Assembly: GCA_027924585.1 (NCBI GenBank)
Contig: BSBM01000125.1
Coordinates: forward strand, 5,213,001-5,277,000
Direction: 5' to 3'
DNA from: Larix kaempferi
Taxonomy: Eukaryota > Streptophyta > Pinopsida > Pinales > Pinaceae
Length of the DNA stretch: 64,000 nt
Shown here: in pieces, positions 56,027 through 64,000 of the stretch
Layout of the letters: the number at the start of each line of letters is the position of its first letter
Numbering within the stretch: position 1 is the first letter of the stretch
Notes under the pieces: generated by a model
What the model saw: the letters and a program-made list of their open reading frames with translations, nothing else
Database searches by the model: none
Told to the model about the DNA's origin: nothing
Position numbers and translations under genes: made by a program

Positions 56027-56036
56027 AAAGGGGGAG
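56027..56036 (+). promoter_or_regulatory. Internal polypurine tract of copia G
   Basis: AAAGGGGGAG followed by TGATGTGGTCAC, matching AAAGGGGGAGTGATATAATC in E. Confidence 0.6.
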
Positions 56037-56308
56037 TGATGTGGTCACTTATGATGACATTGCCTGCATCGATAGTGAGGTCGATGATGTGGATACATAT
56101 ATTGGTGATGCCGACATAGAGGTTGGTGGATGGTCCTTAGATAGGTCTAAGTTGACAAGGGGATTGCATCATCCTTGAAAACATGTTCTAAAAGGATCCA
56201 TAGACATATGTCTCCGAGAAAGAAGAGGGATTGCATCATCCTTGAACACATGTTCTAAAAGGATCCGTAGACATATGTCTCCGAAAATGAAGCCCTTAGT
56301 GGACATGT

Positions 56309-56818
56309 GGGGATTGGATCATCCCCGAACTTCGGTCCATTGAATTGAGCCGTAGACAAATGTCTTCGAGAATGAAGCCCTTGGTGGACATGTGGGGATT
56401 GGATCGTCCCTAGACTTTGGTCCCTTGAATTGATCCGTACAACTGTGTCTCCGAGAATGAAAACCTTAGTGGATAGGTGGGGATTGTATCGTCCCCAGAC
56501 TTTGGTCCTTTGAATTGATCCGTAGACATATGTCTCCAAGAATGAAGTCCTTAGTTGACAGGTGGGGATTATATCATCCTCGGACTTCAGTCCCTTGAAT
56601 TGATCCATAGACATATGTCTTCGAGAATGAAGTCCTTAGTGGACAGGTGGGGATTGTATCGTCCTCAGACTTCGGTCCCTTGAATTGATCCGTAGACCTA
56701 TTTCTTCGAGAATGAAGTCCTTAGTGGAAAGGTGGGGATTGTATCGTCCCCAGAATTTGGTCCCTTGAATTGATCCGTATACGTATGTCTCCAAGAATTG
56801 GTCCTTAGACTTTGTCTA
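56309..56818 (+). repeat. 85-bp tandem array, six units, copia G
   Basis: GGGGATTG starts at 56309, 56394, 56479, 56564, 56649 and 56734, each exactly 85 bp apart. Homologous to the four-unit array of E. Two further degenerate units precede it (from about 56150). Confidence 0.93.
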
Positions 56819-56824
56819 AGTTGA

Positions 56825-57255
56825 CGAGAGGATTGCATCATCCCTAAGCATCATGAGCTGTCTTAAATGATCCGTAAACGTATGTCTCCAGGAAGTGGTC
56901 CTTAGACTTTGTCTAAGTTGTTGAGAGGATTGCATCATCCCTAGGCATGATGAGGTGTCTTAAACGATCCATAGATGTATGTCTACGAGAAGTGGTCCTT
57001 AGACTTTGTCTAAGTTGATGAGAGGATTGCATCATCTCTAGGAATGATGAGGTGTCTTAAATGATCCATAGACGTATGTCTCCGAGAAGTGGTCCTTAGA
57101 ATTTGTTTAAGTTGATGAGAGGATTGCATCATCCCTAGGCATGATGAGGTGTCTTAAATGATCCATAGACGTATGTCTCTAAGAATTGGTCCTTAGACTT
57201 TGTCTAAGTTGACGAGTGGACTGCATCGTCCCTAGACATGATGAGGTGTCTTAAA
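56825..57255 (+). repeat. 97-bp tandem array, five units, copia G
   Basis: GGATTGCATCATC (last unit GGACTGCATCGTC) starts at 56830, 56927, 57024, 57121 and 57218, exactly 97 bp apart. Homologous to the four-unit array in E. Confidence 0.93.
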
Positions 57256-57289
57256 TAGATCATCTGTGTTGCAGGGTATGCTGCTATTG

Positions 57290-57685
57290 TGTATACTTGA
57301 CTGATGAGGATACTTGTATTGATGAGGATACTTGTATTGATGTATTGATACTTGTATTGATGATATGTATTGATGAGGATACTTGTATTGATTGATACTT
57401 GTATTGATGAGGATACTTGTATTGATGATGTGTATACTTGTATTGGTGTGGATACTAATATTGATGATCTAGATGATGATGCTGCTGATCATGATGATCT
57501 AGATGACGATGCTGTTGATTGTGATGATCTAGATGATGATGCTGCTGATCGTGATGGTCTAGATGACGATGCTGCTAATCGTGATGATCTAGATGACGAT
57601 GCTGCTGATAGTGATGGTCTAGATGACAATGCTGATGATTGTGTGATGATGATGCTGATGATCGTGTGATGAAGATGCTGATGAA
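57290..57685 (+). repeat. GATGAGGATACTTG and GAT-rich repeats, copia G
   Basis: First GATGAGGATACTTGTATTGA units (to about 57450), then a 30-bp repeat built on GATGATCTAGATGACGATGC (57460-57650). One frame through it gives an Asp-rich ten-residue repeat (DDLDDDAADR), but this follows from the repeat and is not evidence of a gene. Confidence 0.85.
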
Positions 57686-57903
57686 CATGAGGATCCAGAT
57701 GTTGATGTTGTTGTAGCTATTCGAGTGTTGTAGAAGATAAAGACTCAGTACTGAAGATGTTGATGTTCCAGTATTGAAGATGTTCCAGTAACTGCTTGAG
57801 TTACTGATGATGTTGAGAAAGCTTCCAATGATTTATAAATGTATCATGTATGATGTTGATGACTCCTTGCTCATGCAAATGTTGTTATAATATCCTTCTT
57901 GTT

Positions 57904-57912
57904 AAGGGGGAG
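57904..57912 (+). promoter_or_regulatory. Terminal polypurine tract of copia G
   Basis: AAGGGGGAG immediately before the TG of the 3' LTR. Confidence 0.85.
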
Positions 57913-58518
57913 TGTTGAAATATTGTAACTTCAAAGAATATTATATTTGTACTTTATTATTCCGGAGATGTTTCATTCCTCCGAGAAGATCTTATTGTAT
58001 ATCCAGAGATGTTTATTCCTCCGTCGGAATGTGGTAAAATGGGTTATTAGACTTCCCTAGTGGGAGTCATCCCTGTATGTGTTATGTGGGTCAAAGGGTT
58101 ATTAGACCACCCTAGAGGGGTTGGCCCAGTCAGTTGTAATGGGGTGTTTAACCCAGTGGTAAAGTTGGGGCCAACCTAGTTAGTATAAAATACAAGTCGG
58201 AGATGTGTATAAATAGAGGAGGTGTGTTCCTCACTTATCTCACTCATTCATTCACTTGTGAGTGGCGCACTTGTGTGAGAGAGGTCTGCTATGGAGGAGG
58301 AGGAGCTCATGTCTTTGATTTACATCTTTGTATTTGTTGATCATCTATATTGAGGAAGCTTTGCTGGGTTTTGCACCCCATGAGGGTTTCCCAGGATAAA
58401 TCTGTGTCTCTTGTGTTTATGTTGTGCTTGTTGTTTCTTCAGTGATCCTGTATATGCTATTATTACAAAATGGAATGTAATGCTGATATTTTCTGTCTTA
58501 GCATATTGAATCTTAACA
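57913..58518 (+). repeat. 3' LTR of copia G
   Basis: 606 bp, same ends and length as the 5' LTR; TATAAATA at 58208-58215; followed by ATCTT. Confidence 0.95.
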
Positions 58519-58559
58519 ATCTTCCCATCGACTACGTCAAAATCGCATATCTTTCCCAT

Positions 58560-59265
58560 TTCGCGCAGCTGCAACATCGCTAACTATGGCTTATTTCTCT
58601 TTACTGCAGCTGCAACACCTCCAAAAGTGACTATTTTTCCTATTTCAAGCAGCTGCAACACCTCCAAAAGTGCCTATTTTCCCTATTTCAAGCAGCTGCA
58701 ACACCTAAATTTGTCCATTTTTCCTATTTTGAGCAGCTCCGACACCTCCAAAAGTGCCTTTTTTTCTATTTCAAGCAGCTGCAACACCTAAATTTGTCCA
58801 ATTTTCCTATTTCGAGCAGCTGCGACACCTCCAAAAGTGCCTATTTCTCCTATTTCGAGTAGCTGCAACACCTAAATTTGTCCATTTTTCCTACTTTTGG
58901 CAACTAAGACTCCGCCAATTCCTCATTGAATACTCATTATTTCTTTTCTCATCGGTATCAACACTCTCCATCAACGCTCTCCATTGTTATCAGCGCTCTC
59001 CAATAGTTGTCTATTTTTCCTATTTCGAGCAGCTGCGACACCTCCAAAAGTGCCTATTTTTCCTATTTCAAGCAGCTGCAACACCTAAATTTGTCCAATT
59101 TTCCTATTTTGAGCAGTTGCGACACCTCCAAAAGTGCCTATTCTTCCTATTTCGAGCAGCTGCAACACCTAAATATTTCCATTTTTCCTACTTTTGGAAA
59201 CTACGGCTTCGCCAATTCCTCATTGAATACTCATTATTTCTTTGCTCATCGGTATCAGCTCACTC
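58560..59265 (+). repeat. CAGCTGC minisatellite with higher-order structure
   Basis: Units of 41-43 bp (AGCAGCTGCAACACCTCCAA..., or ...ACACCTAAATTTGTCC) alternate between two variants. CAGCTGC starts fall at 58607, 58650, 58693 and so on. The block ending CTACTTTTGG...CATCGGTATCA occurs at 58891 and again 297 bp later at 59188. The core is the same as in gypsy C (44310-46330), so this is probably a piece of a related element. The Phe/Ser/Gln-rich open frames across it are by-products. Confidence 0.85.
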
Positions 59266-60764
59266 CATCAACGATCTCCATATGGTCTTGTTCATTGTTG
59301 AAATGGCTATCTAGCCATGCTCTTGGTTTTTCTTATGGTGATCAGATAAGGAAAATATCAACCTGCCAAAATAAAAGAAAAATGTTATTTTGCATACTAA
59401 AGACAAAGGAAAAATGGCTAAGTGTTGTAAAGGGGCTAAGTGATGCCTACATTAAGGTTGATGCCCACAATAAGGATATTGATTCCCGCATGGCATTGCA
59501 TGGCATAGATGATGATGTGGCATGAAGTTGAAATCATTGTTGCATTATGAATCAGTCTGGAGAGATACGAAAAATTAGTGAAAATCAAGAAATTGGCTAA
59601 GTATGGGAAAATTCGTCCAACTTTTTTACTATTTTAGAGAACTTGAATGAAGGACAACTATATGCAATTAATAAGATTAATCTACATTTTATGCAACGAC
59701 AAAACACTTTTCACTTTTTAAGTCAATAATTTTTACTTTTTTTAGAAAATACGGCTTATATTATAAAAAAAATATTTACACAGCAATATGCATTACCTCA
59801 ATGCTATCAACACTGCAATTAGATTAGATTGTCTTTCTTGAATCTTACTAGTGTGATTGGTTTTTAAGGAATCTATTGGTTAAGCAATTCAGAGACATCT
59901 TGGCCAAATCCTTTCAATGGATTTGGCCTCGACAGTAAACTTCAATTTAATAGATGCAGGGGACGCATTCGTCCTGTCCTCTTAATCAATTCACTCGCTC
60001 ATTACCAATAATTGCAATGTTCTGCAATCACGGCTCTATCCCAACCAATAATAACATACAGATTTTGATCAATGGATTTCTCAAAAGATTCAAATACAGA
60101 AACATACTCCATTTTAACTCAACATTTCTACCATGAAGGTGCATTGCAAGCCATTCAAACGCATTTGGACTGACATTCAATCTTGCAGAAAAAAACCATT
60201 TCAAGGACGTATTCGGTTATAGAGATCGTACATAGAGGTTTCAAATTTTAAATCAGCATAGACACTCAGAAATTAACTAGTGAAAAGAAGAATACACACG
60301 TCTACAATCTCGACTTTCATCTAGCAATCATATCATAACATAATTCTCCAAGAATAGGGATATGTGTTATAATGTAAATCATATCAAACCCGACATTCTT
60401 AGTTATATGTTCATATCATCATAATTCATTATGAAGAGTCGTTTTCAATCCAATTTAAACTAATATTCAAATTTATCACATTACCCTAAGTAATTTTACA
60501 AAGAGTACTATGACAAATTCAAAGGAATGGTTAAAGTATGTCTTTTTGTCAAAGGAATGGTTAAAGTATGCATTAGTAGATACATTCTTATCATCATGCA
60601 TTATCAAAAAAATATTAGTTTTTACTTGAACACTTACCTCATCATAAATCAAATTTTTAAAAGTAGAGAACGATACTTATAGTTACTTAAAACACAAAAA
60701 TACACTTATCATGGTTGTGATATGGAATAATAATCCTTTGGGAATACTAAACACCATTCGAAGC
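59266..60764. other. Non-coding AT-rich stretch
   Basis: I see no gene, LTR end or transposase motif. A short direct repeat (TCAAAGGAATGGTTAAAGTATG) occurs at about 60518 and 60547. Confidence 0.5.
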
Positions 60765-62280
60765 CTTTTTTTTTTGGAAATAAGGAGATTTTGCATTATA
60801 TTAAAAGGAGGAATTACAAAAGGAGCAATCTGGCCGAAGCTCAGAATTGTTCATCAAAACAAACACACACCCTCATGGAACATCTGAAGGCTATTGCCAC
60901 AGTAACCGAGACGAACCTTCTACCCGAATAGACAAAAAACCACAGAATTACCAAAAACAACAGAACCAAATACTTTCTTCCCATAGGCTCGTAGGCCAAA
61001 GAGCATAAATATAGACTCCCAATCATAATAGACACCCCAGCTTCATAACCACTAATACATAAGATAAATGCTAAACCAGATAGCCCCAGATCCCCCAAAT
61101 AAACACCCACCCACCCAGACATCATCGAACTATATAAGGAGCTTCTGGAGAACTCCCCAAAAGATGAAAGCTGGAAGAAGAAGCAGCGCATGGAGGAGGT
61201 TGAAGCGCCATGGCAGACAGAAGGAAGTCCAGCTTCTAGTTAATTACGCGAGACTCTTTAAAGAGAAGCTATGCATTGTCATCTCTGATAGGATGCCTAT
61301 CGTGAATGGCATAGCCAACCAATTTTTTCATTATCAATGATCCAATTCTCCAACTGCTTACGCTCTCCCACCAGGGTTTCCCTACTCACACGATCCCACC
61401 ATTGTTTTTGATAGTCATTGATGTCCCTCTAGATTTACAAGGGGATATTAAGAGCGAAGTAAGTTGCCTACCTATGCACCCGCTGAGAGGCATGAGACAG
61501 ACCACCACCCGGCTCCCCCGGAGAATCCCCACACCCTCTCTTCCTATTGCAACTGGAATTATCTCCAACCTTAGGATGATAGTTAATATATTGCGGCTCC
61601 TTCATCCTATCACCAGAGGCTTGCTCCATAATCAACCACATTACCAAAACTTGCATGCATGCAGAAAACTAGCAATGATGATCACGGTTGCCACCTTGAG
61701 CCTCCATATATTCTCGCCTGCCACCGACTGTTATGATGAATCGGGTACATCTTAATAACTCTTAATAACTGAAGGGGGTACATCTTAATAAGTGAAGGAG
61801 GTACAGTTATTAATAACTCTTATTTTCTTCCATCATTTCCCCCATCGAAGAACTGCAAAGGAGGATGAAAAGACTGATCGAGAACTTCGAAGGAGGATGA
61901 AAAGATAAGAGATAAATGTCGATGCGAACAACTGCAAAAGGCCAGAGTTACCGTCAGCATGATGTCTTATCACATGAAAAACCATCATCTTCAAATCATC
62001 CCATGTATAAGAGCAGGCGGCATCCTGAAAAATTGCTTCTGTCAAATCCTCCCACGTATAAGAGCAGGCGGCCATGTGAACATTGCTCTTGTGGTTGGCC
62101 AGTAGATCAGCTTGACATGGGAGAAGTAAAATGCTACACCACTTTGGAGAATGATCAGCATCCATGTGGAGAATGATCTTAGAATCACCTTCCACGATTA
62201 GAGGGGTCCTTGGTGAAGACCTTGATTTAGTTCGGCAACATTATTAGACTCTATGCCCAAAAAACCAATTATGAACCCAA
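60765..62280 (-). mobile_element. L1-type (LINE) remnant with RNase H fragment
   Basis: On the minus strand the segment ends in a poly(A) run (T run at about 60765-60774), just after a 3' tail of the kind seen in plant LINEs (CTCCTTATTTCC before the A run). Upstream, at about 62260-62100, an RVT_3/RNase H-like piece reads GFIIGFLGIESNNVAELNQG, then, after a one-base shift, PLIVEGDSKIILHM: the NNVAEL and EGDSK motifs are characteristic. A duplicated AACSYTWxDL segment follows (about 62075 and 62015). The order RNase H, 3' UTR, poly(A) fits a plant L1. The 5' part is missing or interrupted, and I found no target duplication. Confidence 0.55.
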
Positions 62281-62544
62281 ACATGGGGTCCAAGTAGCCC
62301 TAAGAGGATGCTCGGCACAAATTGTGTGTTCAAGAAAATGCCGGCAGCACATGGGGATATTGTAGGCTACTGTTTTGTCTACTCAACCATGGTCTCAGTT
62401 TGTTTAAAGACCTGAAAAAACACTGGTTTAGGGAAATTAGACCAAGCCTAGGAGAAGATAAAAAATTGTCCAAGTATGGTAAAATCTGCCTAATTGGCCT
62501 TAGGGGAATTCCCGCCACAGCTCATAGGATGATGATAAAGATAT

Positions 62545-63217
62545 TCCAAGGGTGTGGATCTCCAAACGCCCCCCAAAAGACTAAAATTCCAACAAAAATT
62601 TTGGGGGGTCTTTCCAAACCCCCCCCAAAAGTCCAAAAGTCCAACAAGACTTTTGGGGGGGGTCTTTCCAAACCCTCCCCAAAAATCTTGTTGGACTTTT
62701 GGGGGGCTTTTCTAAAAACCGCTCCCAATAGCCAAATTCTAAGGATTTTTTAGGGGGGTTCTTAAGGACCGCCCCCAAAACTCAAATTCTAAGGACTTTT
62801 GAGGGGGGTTCTTAAGGACTGCCACCAAATACCTTTAAAAAACATTTTGGGTGGGGGGGTTTAGCAAGACTGCCGCAAGCTACTTTTAAGGGGTCAATAC
62901 TTTTTTTGGGGGGGTTCCCACAACCGCCCCCAAAAGTATTGAAAATTGGACTTTCGGTGGGGGGTTTTAACCAACCGCCGCCAAAAGTATTAAGAACTGG
63001 ACTTTGGGGGGGTTTACAAAACTGCCCCCAAAAATCCTGATAATTGGACTTTTGGGGGGGGGTTTTTAAAAACCGCCCCCAAAAGTCCAATTTTTGGGAC
63101 TGTTGAGAGGGGTTTTGAAGAACCGCCCCCAAAGACCTAAAAAAACGTTTTGGGGGGGGTTTAGCAAAATCTCCACAAGCCAAAACCGCCACCAAAAGGG
63201 TATTTTGTTGTAGTGTT
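62545..63217. mobile_element. CACTA element end with subterminal repeats
   Basis: The right edge is TTTTGTTGTAGTG (63205-63217), the complement of CACTACAACAAAA, a CACTA-type terminal repeat. It is preceded by about fifteen copies of a G/C-tract motif such as ACCGCCCCCAAAAGTCC and GGACTTTTGGGGGG in both orientations, typical CACTA subterminal repeats (transposase-binding). The right end interrupts the gypsy reading [13 protein letters not shown]. No left terminus or 3-bp duplication could be matched, so only one end is present or the left end is much further left. Confidence 0.75.
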
Positions 63218-64000
63218 CATACCCAATTACTCAACCGTCTTCCATTAGCACGCCTCCCAATCCATCCTTGCACGTATTCGTGCATACAACAAAATCACCA
63301 TATGGATCAACCACTTTTAGAATAGGAGCAGAAGTAAGCAACTGTTTTAGGTTTGCGAAACTTGCTTCACACTTGGCTGTCCAAATAAACTTGACTTCCT
63401 TTCTCTGCAGAGAGGTAATGGGATGGGTCACTTCAGAAAATCCTTCAATAAATTTCCCATAGTACTTGGCTAATCCCATAAAAGAGCGGACATCGCTTAC
63501 ATTTTGTGGAGTAGTCCAGCTCATTATGGCCTTGATTTTGTCAGGATACACCGTGATACCTTGGGCTAATATAATGTGACCCAAGTATTGTATTTGGTCC
63601 TTGTAAAAATCACATTTTGATAACTTTGCATAAAGCTGATTTTCTCTTAAAATTTGCAGCACTAACCTTAGGTGTTCCTCATGCTCTCTTTCATTCTTAG
63701 AATAGATGAGGATGTCATCAATAAACACCACAATAAATTTAACCAAGTACTTGCTGAAAACAATGTTCATCAAGCACATAAAGGTGGTTGGTGCATTCGT
63801 TAAATCGAATGGCATCACCACAAATTCATAATGTCCATAGTGAGTACGAAAAGTTGTTTTATGCAAATCTTCTTCTTTAATTCTGATTTGATGATAACCC
63901 AACCTTAGATCAATTTTTGAAAAGACAATAGCACCCCCAACCTGATCGAACAGATCGTCTATCCTTGGAAAGGGATGCTGATTTTTTATGGTTACCTTGT
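63218..64000 (-). pseudogene. Gypsy H reverse transcriptase and start of RNase H, partial
   Basis: Minus strand, open from the window edge to a TGA near 63231: [51 protein letters not shown], the catalytic [16 protein letters not shown] near 63730, [16 protein letters not shown], then RNase H with [18 protein letters not shown] and [11 protein letters not shown]. The YxDD box is FIDD, as in many plant gypsy elements. A TGA replaces an expected Arg just before VIGYE, where the CACTA end is inserted. The FSKIDLR and TNAPTTFM forms suggest the chromovirus side of gypsy. Upstream parts lie beyond the window. Confidence 0.92.

Larger units (their letters stand above)
50303..58518 (+). mobile_element. 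Copia G, 8.2 kb, gutted relative of E
   Basis: Two 606-bp LTRs (50303-50908, 57913-58518), perfect ATCTT duplication (50298-50302, 58519-58523), a primer site and a polypurine tract. The only coding remains are RT/RNase H fragments at 54.7-56.0 kb that match E. Gag, protease and integrase are replaced by about 3.8 kb of non-coding sequence. Like E, it has 85-bp and 97-bp arrays and a GAT-rich block between an internal polypurine tract and the terminal one. With intact ends and no coding capacity, it may have moved using proteins from an E-like partner (inference). Confidence 0.93.

Noticed and set aside
57370-57669. Open frame encoding an Asp-rich ten-residue repeat (DDLDDDAADR)
   Set aside because: It is a by-product of a 30-bp GAT-rich tandem repeat in the non-coding 3' region of copia G, and the matching region in E is not open in the same way.
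58754-59525. Two overlapping open frames of 170-190 residues
   Set aside because: Both run through the CAGCTGC minisatellite and code low-complexity repeats; two frames open at once in the same DNA reflects repeat composition.
60841-61191. Hydrophobic 116-residue minus-strand frame resembling a membrane protein
   Set aside because: Lies in the 3' tail region of the L1 remnant, matches no family I know, and its hydrophobicity follows from T-rich sequence.
62322-63195. Several Pro/Lys/Gly-rich open frames on both strands
   Set aside because: Derived from the G/C-tract subterminal repeats of the CACTA end.

Overview
This is plant nuclear DNA, AT-rich and almost wholly made of transposable elements. 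The evidence is plant-type Ty1/copia and Ty3/gypsy retrotransposons primed by initiator-methionine tRNA, plant CACTA transposase genes (TNP2 and Transposase_24 families), an L1-type remnant with an RNase H domain, and spliceosomal introns. Density, nesting depth and decay fit a large, repeat-rich genome; a gymnosperm is my guess, not something the sequence proves. I see no conventional host gene, no rRNA and no organellar or bacterial segment.

Layout. 1-3.0 kb: decayed copy of a coiled-coil ORF associated with retroelements. 5.5-9.6 kb (minus): broken CACTA TNP2 transposase. 10.0-21.1 kb: second copy of the coiled-coil ORF, split by a solo LTR (F, 11245-11934) and by a nearly complete copia element (E, 12838-19968). 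21.1-27.5 kb: non-coding, with a tRNA-like sequence, a 179-bp tandem array and an LTR-like block. 27.5-30.8 kb: a 13-exon Transposase_24 gene with two nonsense codons. 31.1-50.2 kb: gypsy element C, whose remnant 5' LTR holds solo LTR D1, which holds copia A, which holds gypsy B; a second D solo LTR (D2) sits elsewhere in C. 50.3-58.5 kb: copia G, a gutted relative of E. 58.5-59.3 kb: a CAGCTGC minisatellite. 60.8-62.3 kb (minus): L1-type remnant. 62.5-63.2 kb: end of a CACTA element, inserted into a minus-strand gypsy reverse transcriptase that runs off the window.

Target-site duplications fix most boundaries: F GAGGT; E CAAGT/CAAAT; C CCTTC; D1 CGTGG; D2 TGTAA; A CCTCA/CCTTA; B CCAAC; G ATCTT. 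They also order events: C before D1 before A before B, and the coiled-coil ORF before E and F.

Less routine signals are: (i) fixed-period 85-, 97- and 43-bp arrays between two polypurine tracts in E and G; (ii) five 20-bp palindromes at 52.9-53.1 kb; (iii) a duplicated U3 hairpin whose stem covaries between related LTRs; (iv) the coiled-coil ORF family; and (v) a tandem exon-intron duplication in the Transposase_24 gene. None is shown to be a functioning new system. Coding predictions rest on reading the translation and recognising family motifs, without any database search.
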